DNA from: Andrena cerasifolii
Lineage: Eukaryota; Arthropoda; Insecta; Hymenoptera; Andrenidae
NCBI RefSeq assembly: GCF_050908995.1
Contig: NC_135129.1
Location: 1,736,001 to 1,800,000, forward strand
Length of the DNA stretch: 64,000 bases
Direction: 5' to 3'
In this document: piece after piece, positions 1 through 11,549 of the stretch
How positions within the stretch are numbered: position 1 is the first letter of the stretch
How the letters are laid out: the number at the start of each line of letters is the position of its first letter
Translations under genes and position numbers: made by a program
Notes under the pieces: generated by a model
Seen by the model: the letters and a program-made list of their open reading frames with translations, nothing else
Told to the model about the DNA's origin: nothing
The model's database searches: none

Positions 1-1249
1 TGGGTTTTTATTAAACAGCCGCTTTTTTTTTTCTTCCCTCTGCGGTAAATAAGCCCGCGAAAGTTTCAAGATACGACCAACGCGGAAATTGAATTAAACT
101 GTGGATTTATTGGACAGATACGTCCCGAACGGAACTGTTTAGCGAGATATATTTGACGGGTTGCGACAAATTCGAAGATCCATGCAGAATTGGGTTCGTC
201 GACCTCTAATTGCAATTCGGGAATTGTTTTATTTTATTCGGTCTAGAAATTGGGGTTTAAGTTCGTTAAATATCATCTAACACTTTGTGGTCACACAGGG
301 TGTATCGCACCCTAGGCAATTTTCTTCCAGAAGTACATGTCTTCGCAATATTTCTGTATTTTTTTAGACCTTAATATTGAAATTTAAGAATTTTGTGAAT
401 TTTAGAAAAAAAAAGTGTTTTTTTCGACAAGTATTTTGTCAACTACAAATTTCATCATAGCAAAATTTACATTTCTGAAAAAAGACTATTAGAGCATGAT
501 TGTATGAGTGCATTTACTAATTCTTAAATGCTTCACTAATTCTGTTATGTACAAAGAATTTGCAGAATATATTCAAGCCTTTGGAATAATATATTTCTCT
601 GAAGTCTATCAGAAAAAGGGTTCTTTCGTCTAAATTTTAACTTCTCCTCTGTATAAACTGTGTAAACACTAATACATATACTTGGAAATCGTAAGTGGAA
701 TTTCACTGGCTTTCACACCTTTAAAAAATTGTTGCCAATCCAAGCAACTTTATTTTTTTGCAATTTTCAAGATAGCGCACACTTTGAACCATTCGAAGTG
801 ACATAAAAGGGTACGCCTCATCTACTAAATGTCCGAAGCGCGAAAGAGAATCGAGACGCAAGGGAACAAGTGAAAATGGTCAGCGTATAGTCAGACGTGC
901 CTTTCAAACGCCTTATACAATTAGGAATGTAAAATTATCACTGGAAAGTTGAAAGATTAAATACGAAAATGGTAACTCAAAAATGACGCTGGGGTTCAAT
1001 GAACCCGATGTGACCAATTTGTGATGATAAGAATGTGCAGCTACAAAGAGTTAATAGTCTCGGGGATTTATAGCCTTCTCTTTATGGGAAGATTAACACT
1101 GTACTATAGTCAGTATGGTTATTAAAACGATTCTTCGAGTAAAAAATAGCGTAGAATACCACAGTGTTATTGTTATCTTTACCTTTGCGATTACTATTAT
1201 TTTTGCTTTCTCTTTTTCTGAATCTGTGTATACATGCTTTTTGTCCGGT
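1..1249. other. AT-rich non-coding DNA
   Basis: No open frame with coding character, RNA gene, tandem repeat or inverted repeat was recognised here. It reads as ordinary AT-rich intron or intergenic sequence. Confidence 0.5.
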
Positions 1250-1360
1250 ATACAGGCTAACTATAGCTGACTGTCTCTTACTTAGTTATATGCTTCTTTG
1301 TATCTAAAGGGTATGTCCCGTTAAATTAAAAAAAAAATAAATAAATAAATAAAAAATAAT
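1250..1360 (+). mobile_element. LINE 3' tail (5'-truncated non-LTR retrotransposon)
   Basis: The segment ends in GGGTATGTCCCGTTAAAT followed by an A-rich, repeated AAAT tail (1321-1360). A very similar junction, GGGCTTGTCCCGTAAAATAA, precedes the tail of the LINE remnant at 20157, where reverse-transcriptase C-terminal coding sequence is still readable. Short 3' fragments with AAAT tails are typical of 5'-truncated Jockey/CR1-type insertions. The 5' boundary is a guess, because no target duplication was found. Confidence 0.55.
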
Positions 1361-1366
1361 TTCTAT

Positions 1367-2812
1367 GGAAAAATATTTAATACTGTTTATGATAATGATT
1401 ATACAAAGATATTGAATCAGCGTGACGTGAATATAAATATAACGCCCTTAAGCTATAGTATCATGGCTGGAGTGTACATTCTATGCTGTTTATTATTTTA
1501 ATAGGAAATTAACAAGCGTCTCCTGGAAATGACTTTGAGAAATTACGAGTTGAGAGTTAATTTATTTATCCTTATTTACTGGAAACTTAGCCGAGTTAAT
1601 TAGAAATGGTGTCGGTGCATGGTCTATTATGTAGGAAGTATTTATTGCAAGATTATTTCGGAGAAACCATTTATTATGAGGAAATGCTGCGAACGAGAGT
1701 TGATTAAGGAAAGTCTGCGTCGCGTTACCGGTCTTTAAATACTTGTATCACGGGTATTATACTAAATCGTTATATTGCGTTATGAAAGTTTTAATAAATG
1801 TTTCCTCTTCGAATTTCTTCGTGTATTTGCATTTAATGGGACAGTAAACGAATTATCGATACATCATATACGAAGGGTAAGGGGAAAAACTAGGAATGTC
1901 CATTTTTTGTGATTTTGCGATTTATAGCATATTTTGTTGGCGGCAATTGAGACTACAGAATTGTCGACTCACAAAGGGTAATAAAGTCCAAATACCCCCG
2001 TAGCATAACGTTAAAGATTTGGTAGGTATACTGATTAAAAACAGGAAATGCCTCTCTACAGTGGAACAAAATACGCAGTGTCCCCACTCTTTGTCTAAGC
2101 ATAAGCTTCAAGCTTCTGTCGTCAAGGTGAAACAAGGAATTATTTAAGAAGGGAATGATATAAGACAATTAAATTCATTGACCCTTGCTTCTTTACTGGT
2201 GAATTAAAGTATTAAAATTTAATTTTCTTGATAAAGTTGTTTTGTGACATTCTCTGATTTTTCCCTTACCCTTCAAATAGGAAGAATAGGTTGCAGATCA
2301 CACCAGCTCAATTCCAAGAAGCATTCTGTTTTTCCGTCTACCTATATTTAATAATATTTATCAGGAATCAGTATGTACAGAGTGTTCCAAGAGTCACTGC
2401 TTATCTCTCGAAATACAGTAATTTTTAAACAGATGCCTTAGTGACACGCTCACGCGAATACAATGGTGATTACGCTGCGTTACGACTACATCCTGAATTC
2501 TCATGATTAACAATTCCTCGAGTTCTAACTTCTTCAGGAGCATTGTGAATATAGTGATCATTCGACAGGTCGATGCTCCGTGCCATTGTGCAGGACTATC
2601 ACAACAAGTTTCCCAAATTGGGACACCCTGCGCACATTTCAATCTAAAACTATGATCACGCTAAGAGGATCAACCTAGTCAACCATTTGCAATAATTAGT
2701 TGTTGCGTACCTGCGATGTCGACGCTTTATACTTGAGGGATCATTCCACTTTGATCGGCCGAATAATTAAACTATTTGTAAAAAAAAATTCTGAGTAAAT
2801 ACAACATGTAAT
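1367..2812. other. Non-coding stretch without recognisable features
   Basis: AT-rich sequence. The short open frames here have no recognisable domain and look like chance. No repeat was seen. Confidence 0.45.
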
Positions 2813-3372
2813 GAAATAAATCTTTTTGGTATTTATTAAGCTACTCTTATATCATGGGAAAAAATGAAAAAGAATTGCTTTAATTTGTTTTAATGGATTT
2901 TTACAGCGTCAATATGGCACCTAAAAAAAGGGGGTGCGTTCACGGCGAAGGTGATTTCCCGTCTCAGGCTTATCCGAAACAGAAAAATTTCAAAAGATTC
3001 TTAATCTGTATGAGTGTCGCTTTAGCCCTTAGCTCAATTAGCAATTTTTGTTGAAAAGTAACAAAATGGCGGCGGTTTAAAAAAAAGAGTTTGACTAAAG
3101 ACACAAAAGGATGTTCCTTGAGAAAAGTCTCGGTTTTTTCTCGACAAAAATTGTTAATTGAGCTAGGGGCTATAGCGACACTCATACAGATTAAGAATCT
3201 TTGGAATTTTTTGTTTCGGATAAGCCTGAGCCGGGAAATCACCTACAAACATACCTCTGTTTGTAGGTGCCATATTGACGGTGTAATGCATTAAAACAAT
3301 TTAAAACAATTCTTTCTCATTCTTTTCCTATGATATAAGAGTAGCTTAATAAATACCAAAATGATTTATTTC
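2813..3372. mobile_element. Palindromic MITE, about 560 bp
   Basis: The left arm starts at GAAATAAATCTTTTTGGTAT and runs through TATTAAGCTACTCTTATATC. The right arm reads as its reverse complement from 3372 backwards, with roughly 85-90% identity through the AATATGGCACCTA segment and the GATTCTTAATCTGTATGAGT segment. The arms are separated by a short centre near 3065-3130. Open frames on both strands are products of the symmetry. No transposase is present. I could not define a target duplication with confidence, so the superfamily is open. Confidence 0.85.
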
Positions 3373-3872
3373 CGGGTCTAAGAGATATAAAGGACTTCCT
3401 GAAAATACATTTCATCTCTTTTCACCACCCCCTTAGGGGATGATTAGGGCAAAATCATGAAATTGGTTTCTAGGCATTTATGTGGGTAACCTTCGAAGTA
3501 CAAACCAAGTTCATGTCTAACCGGACCTAAGAGATTTTGCGCAATCCGTGAAAATACATTTCACCCCCTTAGGGATTGGGTTAGGGAAAAATCCTGAAGT
3601 TGGTTTTTAGGCATTTGTGGGGGTAATCTTTATGAGTAAGAACCAAGTTGATATCTAATCGGGCCTAAGAGATATTAGGGAGTCCGAGAAATTCCATTTT
3701 ACATATTTTCACCCCCTTGGGGATGGAATTTCCAAAAATCCTTCCTTAGTGGGTGCTAGCGTCATGGAAACAACGTACCTTCCAAATTCCATGTTCCTAG
3801 ATTAAACGGTTTGAGCTGGGCGTTGATCAGTCAGTCAGTCAGTCAGTCAGGACTTCTTTTATATATATAGAA
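3373..3872 (+). mobile_element. RTE-type retroelement 3' region with three diverged repeat units
   Basis: Three head-to-tail units of roughly 140 bp begin at about 3373, 3521 and 3661. Each carries a CTAAGAGAT motif, a 'ccccttaggg'-type box and a 'gggtaa' box followed by ACCAAGTT. They are followed by GTCAGTCAGTCAGTCAG (about 3831-3850) and an AT tail, TTTTATATATATAG. This order (diverged direct repeats, GTCA repeats, short AT-rich tail) is what arthropod RTE-like elements and their derivatives show at the 3' end. No reverse-transcriptase coding sequence remains. Related units lie near 50155-50400. Confidence 0.6.
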
Positions 3873-3936
3873 TTTCAGAGAAAAACATCTTCACAAATAG
3901 CTTAATTTTTCGGCCGATTGTAAAATGACCCCTTAA

Positions 3937-4640
3937 GGAGGGAGCCTGGTGTAGCGGATCGAAGAAATCGATTTTTTTTTTGCATAAATCAATAGTTGAA
4001 CATCACGACAATATGTTCCCAAAGCCGCAAAACGAAATTCGAAAAATTAAAGCGGATATAGCCGGTTTTGCTACGGAGCGCCAGGCTACCACAAAACTTG
4101 AAATGTGTTTTTCTCGAAACGACAGTTTTATACTTTGCGGGCAATGTAACTAAAAAAATATTCAACCAATCGACTTGGCCTTGTGCACGGATATTTGTGA
4201 ACATTTTCTTCATAGTACTAAGTTATTAGTATAATGATATTGTTTAAATAAATAACTTTTTTTTAGACATTTAAGGCAAAATTTCGTTGGAAACAGTGAA
4301 CTTTTTATTCAAGAGGCCGCCATTTGTTCATTTTGCATCTTTTAAGTTTCAAATTTCTTCATTTTGTGCGTACACTCATAAACTAAAAGAAAATTGTTCG
4401 ATTTTTGGTTTCAGATGAAACCAAAAGACGCTACGTTGCCCGCAGTGCAATAATTGCGTCGCCAACGGACTGGGCATAACTTTGTTATTTGCCGCTCTTT
4501 TTTAATAAAATTTTTTGTTATATACCTTAACCTGTTAATACAATATCCTGAAAGTTTCAGAAAGATCTATCAAATACTTTCTTTAAAAAAAATTCCCGAA
4601 AAATGCCTCGATTTTCATTTAGTTACACCAGGCTCCTCCC
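3937..4640. mobile_element. TTAA-target MITE, family T1, copy 1
   Basis: TTAA (3933-3936) is followed by GGAGGGAGCCTGGTGTAG, and the right end reads TACACCAGGCTCCTCCC before TTAA at 4641-4644. The terminal repeat is about 17 bp. The interior is unique and non-coding, so this is a deletion derivative or a purely non-autonomous element. The same element recurs at 53557-54239 with very high identity, which defines both boundaries independently. TTAA duplication is typical of piggyBac-like elements; Kolobok elements also use TTAA. Confidence 0.9.
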
Positions 4641-5070
4641 TTAAGGGCTTTATTGCCATTTTTCGCTGTATAAGTGGAGTTTAGGGTAAAGTAGTCGAAT
4701 ATGACGACCTCTCCTAATATGAGACCCCAGCTTATCTCCGCTGCAGAACTCTTGAATGTCATAGCGGTGCTATTTCTTTACTAACTAACCGTGTATTAAT
4801 TGTTTTGTCCGCACAGCGGCTTTGTAATCAATTGAGCGTCTTGAGCAAGCACATATTTCTGAAATACGTTGCAGAAAGTTTTTGAAGTGGTTCGATTAAC
4901 TTACATATTCCTCTAAAGTGGTAAGTGTATAATGATTTTCACAAATACTGTTGTATAGTGCTTGCAATGGAGTTTAAGGCTTACTAGTTGTATATCATTA
5001 AATGATGAAGACTTAACTTCGAAGCTACTTAGCAGTTATCATGTTATCGTTGCCAAATATGAGACCCGTG

Positions 5071-5340
5071 AAAGTTCTACTGCTGAGAGTGAAGAAGAAA
5101 TTGTTCTGAATGGTGAAAGTGATTAAGAAAGAAAATCGTGATACAGAAAGCTTGTTTTGCACAGGTCTTTACTCTTCAGATGTGCTAGGTGAACAATAGG
5201 TTAAGTGTACGTCTAAAGTGTTACGATGGGGGTGGTGGGCCCACGAAGACTTCGGTGGTGGGCCCACGAAGACTGCGGTAGTGAAGAAATAGATTTCACA
5301 CGCCGACTTTATAAAAAACGAAAGAGAAAATAAGTTTCCG
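5071..5340 (+). pseudogene. Pogo/Tigger-type transposase C-terminal zinc finger, broken
   Basis: Read in the frame of 5140, the segment gives ESLFCTGLYSSDVLGEQ, a TAG stop, then VKCTSK and WWAHED. Replacing the TAG by Trp would match the pattern C-x2-C/H...GExW(V/I)xCxxCxxWAHExC seen at the end of many insect pogo-type transposases. This is inference from the pattern; no restored protein is claimed. An acidic stretch (AESEEEIVLNGESD) lies upstream, one base out of frame. The DDE core and DNA-binding domain are absent. Two tandem 23-bp GGTGGGCCCACGAAGACT-type repeats (5228-5274) have distorted the finger. Confidence 0.65.
5228..5274. repeat. Two tandem 23-bp units
   Basis: The unit containing GGTGGTGGGCCCACGAAGAC occurs twice in a row, differing by about one base. 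It looks like a short local duplication inside the dead zinc-finger sequence. Confidence 0.8.
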
Positions 5341-5590
5341 GAAAAAACAAACTGGGGTCTCATATTAGGAACCCATTTTTTTTATCTGCTTATTTGAATG
5401 ACTTTCGTTTTTATTTTATTATGAAGAAACCGAATTTTTGTTATTGCACTTACCAGTAGGATGGTAAAGAATACATATTCTACTTTTAAAACGTCTTTCG
5501 AATTTTAATAAAAGTGTTCTCAGTCAAAGGTTATGATGTTTTTAAGAAATGGGTCTCATATTCGACTACTTTACTCTATTTCCGTCAATA

Positions 5591-5607
5591 AACTATTATT
5601 ATTATTA

Positions 5608-5646
<39 letters not shown>
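5591..5646. repeat. (TTA)n microsatellite
   Basis: About 17 TTA units with one TCA interruption. It directly follows the right end of the pogo-like element at 5576. It is responsible for spurious Leu- or Tyr-rich open frames. Confidence 0.95.
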
Positions 5647-5760
5647 TTCTCAGAAAAGGTCCATACCGTGGATCATATCGCAAAGACGTTCGTTCGGTAC
5701 TATCCTCGTCTCGTATATTAGCTTCGGGATACTCTGTATAAAGGAGCTTCTCGATCCGCG
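5647..5760 (-). mobile_element. Possible Dong/R4-like LINE 3' untranslated fragment
   Basis: Read on the minus strand, the flank of the (TTA)n tract contains TGATCCAC, GGACC and TTCTGAGAAA just before (AAT)n. The 3' end of the Dong/R4-like LINE at 28231-28766 has TGATCAAC, GACACA and GTCTGAGAAA just before its own (AAT)n. The shared order of words suggests a second, more decayed 3' end in opposite orientation. The similarity is short and could be coincidence. Confidence 0.3.
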
Positions 5761-6800
5761 TCCCTCAATATCATCCGCAAACAGCGCGCACAGCAAAGGA
5801 ACAGTCCCAACTACCGTTCCCCAGTCAATTATCAGGGCTGTCTTTGGATATCGAAAGGCGACAGGAATAAATCATCGGCGCACTCGCTCCCCCTCCCGCC
5901 GCAGAAACAGCTGTCGACGAGCAAAGGACCGTCTCCAATTAGAACCACTCCACGGCCGGTCCTATACCAAAGGCATTAAATCAAGATAATTAGCTCGGTG
6001 TGCAGTATCTCTCTCTCTTGAAGACTTTTAAACCTCTTTTCCGCGCGACGTCAGAAGCACCGGGGAAACAAACGACAAGCCCAGAACGGCGGCGGCGGCA
6101 GAGGGATGGCGCGGCGGAGAGGAAGCTCAAAAGAGCCGAACTAAGACGCAGTAATGAAACAAGGGGCAACACTTTTTACCTCGAACGGCCAGCGTTCGTC
6201 GAAGTAATTGTAAGGGATGAGAGGGCGGGATGGAGAGAGTGACGCCGAGGGCGGGGGAGTTTTCAAGGGAAAAGATAAGCTGGGAGTCAAGCCGTGGGAT
6301 CTTAGAGGAGACAAGCTTGACCTATTTGTCTCATAACAGCGGTAATAGGATCGGAAAGTATTATAAGTGGAAGTGACAATCGCCGTGGGACAACCAGCCT
6401 GGCGAGACTGGCCGAGAGCAAAGTAAATTGATGGCGCCGGCATTACGCGGAAATAAAGCGCGGCGTATAAACGTCCACTCGCCAGCCGAGCCGCTGCAAA
6501 AATGAAATTCCTGTATTGAGTCCGCGGCGCGGCCAACGTTTCCTATTGTAATTTAAGGTCGTATTAATTTTCGAGCGGCTCCCCCCCGAAACGCCAGCGC
6601 CGCGCCGTTCTGTGTTCTTTGTTCCGCGGCGCTTCGGGCACGCAAAAGAAAATAGGAGGGTCGGTTTTGCATTTCTCAGAGTTCGCGTAAAAGCATTTGC
6701 ATGGGGCTAGGGACTCGGGGGAGGGAGGCGGGATAGGTGGATGCTCTGTAAGGCTTAATTTCGTATTTTCGCGCCACTCGGCAGGAGGGAGGATGGTCGA
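5761..6800. other. GC-rich, CpG-containing non-coding region
   Basis: This kilobase is clearly more GC-rich than its surroundings (for example GGCGGCGGCGGCAGAGGG near 6090, and CGCGG-rich sequence near 6520-6640). The open frames on both strands overlap and show no recognisable domain. It could be a regulatory or 5' transcribed region of a host gene, but I see no splice site or start that supports an exon. Confidence 0.35.
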
Positions 6801-6897
6801 GGGTGTATCACTTGCAAGAGTGGCGAAAAATGACAGTTGTCTGGAATCAGATAGATGTTATTTTTGGGGTTTTTCAACTGCTGGTCGGAGATTCTTT

Positions 6898-7415
6898 TGA
6901 GGGGTTACATACTGAGGGCTTTCTAAATAAAAGTGACCCTATTTTCGTTTCTTTTTATGAAAAAAAAATAAATAAAAAAGTGACCCTATTTAAAAAATCA
7001 AGATATATAGGTTGTTGTGTATAAATTAAGCTGTATTCTTTTCAAAAAGAAATTTGATATCTTTAGAAATGGTCAAGCATGTGATTTTCAACCTAAGTTT
7101 TCATCTTTTTCTGAAGATAGGTACTAGACTATAGTCTTAGGAATATTCGTGCAAAATTTTATTCAAGTCGGTCCAGTAATCTCTGAGATATGTTTGGCAA
7201 TCGCAAATGCTGTAACTCTGAAGAGGCCTTCGGAGAAGGGGCTGCTATGGCACCATTTCTTAAGAAGTCAAATTTCTTTTTTAGCAGAATGCAGCTTACT
7301 TTATGCACAACAAGGTGTATATCCTGATTTTTAAATATATCGTTTGTTTATATGAAAAAAAAATCATAAAAGTAACCCTATTCTCCGATCTGCCAAGGTA
7401 ACCCCTTATGTGCCA
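6898..7415. other. Non-coding; faint inverted ends
   Basis: GAGGGGTTACAT near 6899 is complemented by a 'gtaacccctta' word near 7402, and AAGTGACCCTA/AAGTAACCCTA words occur near each end and once more inside. This may be another very old short TIR element, but the match is too short to delimit. Confidence 0.25.
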
Positions 7416-7691
7416 TCTTTTTGACTAGTCGGTTTTCTGTTATTTTGTTCTGTAGTTACATGATACGATTTTTTAAATTCTTCATAGTGTTAGATCGTAG
7501 TACATAATTAAATAATTTAAAGATCAAAAGTGGATAAATTTATTACTTAGAAATTATGGAAACATTCAGTTGATGGGGTGTGCTAACTTTTTTTTTTGTC
7601 GCAGAGTGTAACAGGTTGGAGACAATTTTATCATTGTCCACTTAAGTTTCATATTTGTTTCGATTCGTGTCTTATGCCGAATGCTCCAGAC

Positions 7692-7872
7692 TGTAAGTAT
7701 TTAAGTTAATATCGATGGCGCACTGCACAAATATTGCATGTCCACTTTTAGCGTTTTCGGGAAAAACAGTTTTAAAAATGCAAGGGTAGGTTATAATTAA
7801 AGAAATACACAATTTCACAAGAATTCGACGTACAATATTTGTGCAGTAAGCCATCGATATTTGCTTACAGTT
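7692..7872. repeat. Short palindromic element, about 180 bp
   Basis: AATATCGATGGCGCACTGCA near 7710 is mirrored near 7825-7860 (TGTGCAGTAAGCCATCGATA). The outer words CTGTAAGTATTT and TTTGCTTACAG also pair. It looks like a small fold-back MITE. No target duplication was recognised. Confidence 0.6.
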
Positions 7873-8654
7873 ATATTTTTTCAGCACCTTCATATGCCTC
7901 ACTTTGGTCTTCACTTGGAAAAGTGCTTCTACGTATTCACTCTGTGCTTCACTTTCAGAAACAATGTCTAATTGGCTCGTGCAAAGTACAATTCCATTGC
8001 CATTTTCTGTCAGTGGAAATTTTTTATTGCAGCCTGTTGTCTCATGGGAATGTGAAATATTTCTCCTTTATTCGTTTCGTATGTTCGCATATTTAAAAAA
8101 AAATATCGTACTGTGAGATAATATTAGCGCAAATTAATGAGATGACATAATTATTACTTGTATAAGTATTTAGTCGTAATGTTTCCATATTCTTAAAATG
8201 TTAAATTCAAAAAGTTTCAACCATGGAACAGTTTGAAAGCTTTGTGTTCTGAAACGTGCGGTCGTGTAACTGTAAAGAATATTCTTAATAACTTTTGTGC
8301 TATGAAACACAAAAAATTGATTCACGACCGACAGGAATTAGTTTCCATTAGAAGAGTAGATTATCGTTTACCATGTTAAAACTTTTTCCATTTCTATCGT
8401 ATCTATACATTCTGTTTAAGATAAACGACAGGGGCTGTTCGATTGTCGGCTATAAAAAGTGGTTAAATATTTAAACCTGCACGGACCAAATCTACGAATA
8501 TAAAAAAATGTGCGTCAAAAAAATCCACTGCGATGAAGGGTTCCACTCGTCCTGTTTCATTCATTCCTTTCGTATTTTACTTTGCCCGAAATATGTAGTC
8601 GGTGGGGAAAAAAATCACTATGTTTACAAACTGCTCCTGCGTATCACTGCACAC
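7873..8654. other. Non-coding stretch without recognisable features
   Basis: AT-rich sequence with no supported gene, RNA or repeat. Confidence 0.4.
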
Positions 8655-9109
8655 TAGGGCGGAGCGATACTGTATAGGCGAAAATTTAAATTTCAATTTT
8701 CAGTTGGCCTGGATGCGGGATAGATGTCTTTTGATTAACCAAACACATCTGTAAAATTTTTGTCGAAAAATATTCATGTCTTCAGGTTCCTTTTTCTCCT
8801 AAAAATTATTACATAATCATACTATATAGGCGAAAATTTCAATTTCTATTTTCAGTTGGCCTCGGTGCGGGATAGTTGTCTTTTGATTAACCAAGCACAA
8901 CTGTAAAAAAAATTTGGAAAATATTCATGTCTGCAGGTTCCTTTTTCTCCTAAAAATGATTATATGATCATTTTTAGGAAAAAAAGGAACCTGCAGACAT
9001 GAATATTTTTCCAAAATTTCTTTACAGTTGTGTTTGGTTAATCAAAAGACAACTGTCCCGCACCCAGGACAACTGAAAATTCCTAATTTAAATTTTCCGC
9101 TCCGCCCTA
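8655..9109. mobile_element. Palindromic MITE with one arm duplicated (hAT-like end)
   Basis: The ends are TAGGGCGGAGCG and its complement CGCTCCGCCCTA. The left half contains two direct copies of a block of about 155 bp (ATAGGCGAAAATTT, CAGTTGGCCT, TTTTGATTAACCAA, CAGGTTCCTTTTTCTCC, starting near 8675 and 8825). The right half is one inverted copy, so the order is arm, arm, inverted arm. The flanks CTGCACAC and AATCACAC match at only 5 of 8 positions, so hAT membership rests mainly on the TAGGG start. Confidence 0.7.
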
Positions 9110-10271
9110 AATCACACCAGGTATCATGGACATCCTTAAAGATCAAATTCTTTTTCTACCATTATTCATTTACTAATATTCATAATTTCGACTATCCCGC
9201 TAGAAAATAAGTAATATTTACTTGAAATATTTTTCACGCGGAAATGTGCCAAAAACTGTGATTCAGTGAAAAGAAATTGAAGAAAAGGTGACAGACACAA
9301 ATACTAATTAATAATCATTTTATCGTTACTGAAATGTCCCTTATGGTAAATTCAATCGTCGAACGTCGAACGGGTCCCGCTTTCGTATCGAATGAAGCGT
9401 ATGGCGGATGAAATAATTTTTTCAATTCTCCTCTCTACACGCTCCTAAAATTCCGCAGCCTTCGTTTGGGCAGCCTGCATTTTATCGCCCGAAAAATTTA
9501 TGCAAAATTCCTGAAACGCGAAATCGTAAATTTCCTACGCAGAAACAACAACCGGCTGGCTCGCATTCAATTTGGAATACCTAGAGTCGCCAGCTTGATC
9601 GCGGCCATAAATTGTTCATACCCATCAGATTGATCAGTATATCGCGCAACAGGCAACGATCTCCCAGCCTCAGAACTTTTCACGAGCAGCTTATTATCGA
9701 ACTTTCCAGGGAAGTTTATTACCTATATTAAATATCGTAAAATTCTTAGCTTCGACGGAATGCTCGCGTCAGCGTCGAATTAGTATCCTGAACGTAACTT
9801 GCGCTTCCCGTTTCGTAATAAGGAGTTTTATTAATCGTGACGTGGGGAGCTTTCCTCCCCAGCGCTATTTGCTAGCACTGTGCCGCCTGTGTGTTTCCTT
9901 CTGCCGGATACAATCTACGAACAAGCTGTTCCGTTCGGTGAAAAAATGCTGAGGGCCTTTTTTCTCTTCCTCCGTTCGTTGCTGTCAATCAATCTTGTTA
10001 CAAATTCGCCTTTAAATTTTCTCGATTTTCTCTTCATTTTCTCTGATTATCTGCTTGCTTTGTTGAAGTTGATTGCATGTACTAACATGCCTGGACGACG
10101 AAACCCTCCCCCCCCACCCCCTTTGGTATAATTCTGGAACTGTTTGGATGAAATTGTAGTTAAGTTATGCTGCCCTACCTTAAGTGTAATTATTGTAGCT
10201 GGCTTAAATCCAATATTTCTGTTTCGATAGTGTAAGGGAATTGGTAGGTGACGTAATTCTTAACGCTTTAG
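9110..10271. other. Non-coding stretch without recognisable features
   Basis: Mixed-composition sequence with stretches rich in CG dinucleotides (9350-9850). No exon, RNA or repeat could be supported. Confidence 0.4.
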
Positions 10272-10424
10272 GGAACCTCGGAAAAAAAGAGTCACGGGCG
10301 CCGGGAATCGAACCCGAGCCGCCCGCGTACTGATCAGCTGCGTTAACCACCACGGCTACGGCCGACTTACCGTGGTCCCTCAAGTCCGGGCCCCCTCTTA
10401 CGCCACGGAGGTTCCTGATCCCAC
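10272..10424 (-). mobile_element. tRNA-derived SINE, copy 1
   Basis: On the minus strand a tRNA-like region carries a box A-like TAGCCGTGGTGGTTAACGC and a perfect box B, GGTTCGATTCC (10303-10313). These are the internal RNA polymerase III promoter parts. Upstream lies a conserved leader beginning TGGGATCAGGAACCTCC, with AAGAGGG and GCCCGGA words. The copy at 40752-40903 has the same leader. T-rich sequence follows the tRNA-like part. It does not fold as a proper tRNA, and with the leader it is a SINE or SINE fragment rather than a functional tRNA. Confidence 0.7.
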
Positions 10425-11094
10425 AATAGAGAAAAGTGGAATTGAAGCTGTAAGTATGGTCAGATTGCTTATAAATACTTAAAATTGTAAATTGAAATTT
10501 AGTCGAGTTAATGATAAAGTTAATGGAGTGTTCGAAACAGCTGGGGAAGTTAAGATGGTGGGCCGTATTTCTGGAGTGAAAGAAATGTGGTCTATTCAGT
10601 AAAGTATTACTTGTACTGATTGTGAGTGCCGGATTGAATGAATCGTAGAAAATATATGGAGTAATATAAAATACCAAGTATATGCAGCAGAATGAAAGAA
10701 AACGTTATCTATTTGCCTTAGTAATCCACTTCTGTAAACTTATACGGCTATATAATTTGTGCTTTATCAATAATTTTGTCAGAAACTTTGCTAAAAACAA
10801 TTCCAAATTAAGATGCCACAGATATACATTTACTACAACTACAAATAACGAAGCCTCAGTTTACAATTTCATTTATATTTGTAATCACCTCTCAAGGTAT
10901 CGTTAAGGAACAAGTTTTTAATCATTTTAAACGGCTTCCCGCTTTAATATTGATTTTGAACGTAATAAAAACCTAAATCATGGACTTTTTTCTGCTAAAA
11001 GATAAATTTATGCTTAAACTTTAAGGAATAGTTAAGAAAGTTGAAAATAAGTATAATTTAATTATTTATAAGCTGTGGAAGAATAAGGTAACTG
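10425..11094. other. Non-coding stretch
   Basis: AT-rich; nothing recognised. Confidence 0.4.
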
Positions 11095-11290
11095 GGAACT
11101 AATTTTTAATCATCTAAAATATGTAGATGGGAACTAATTTTTAATCATTTAAAATATGTAGATAGGAGCTAATTTTTGATCATCTAAAATAGATAGGAAC
11201 CAATTTTTGATCATCTAAAATAGATCTGAAATAATTTTTGATCAGGTAAGGATCTAGTTTTCGATTATTTAAAATACATGGGAACTAATT
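11095..11290. repeat. Degenerate minisatellite, about 38-bp unit
   Basis: Roughly five to six diverged head-to-tail copies of a unit built from GGAACTAATTTTTAATCAT, CTAAAATA and GTAGAT. Later copies have shortened and drifted (GAACCAATTTTTGATCATC, GAAATAATTTTTGATCAG). Confidence 0.85.
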
Positions 11291-11549
11291 TCTCACCACA
11301 TAAGGAACATAACGAAAACACGCACAGATAATATATTATGATTTATATCCTCTAGAGTTTGCTTTAAATCTTCTTCGTTATACTTTTTATAAAAAGTAAA
11401 AGGGCTCTTCTTCTTTGTACTTATCATTTTATGTTAAGTCCAACACTTGTCTGAATAAACCTATTTGTTAGTCAGGTGATCAAAAAGTTAGTTACACCAG
11501 AAAAAATTGAAACTAAATAATGATCACTGACTTTTAAAGCAAAATGATA

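Larger units (their letters stand above)
4684..5576 (+). mobile_element. Pogo-like DNA transposon remnant with subterminal repeats (element G)
   Basis: The ends are TA-GGGTAAAGTAGTCGAATATG on the left and its near-perfect complement on the right (CATATTCGACTACTTTACTC-TA), with TA on both sides. The word AATATGAGACCC occurs near both ends and inside (about 4717, 5056, 5348 and 5550, in both orientations), like transposase-binding subterminal repeats. A damaged zinc-finger coding segment lies within (5071-5340). At 893 bp it is far shorter than an autonomous pogo/Tigger element, so most of the transposase gene has been deleted. Confidence 0.8.

Noticed and set aside
5549..5721. Tyr- and Leu-rich open frames over the TTA tract
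   Set aside because: They are translations of a (TTA)n microsatellite in two frames.
10272..10424. Functional tRNA gene
   Set aside because: Box B is perfect, but the sequence does not form proper acceptor and anticodon stems, and it shares a SINE leader with another locus.
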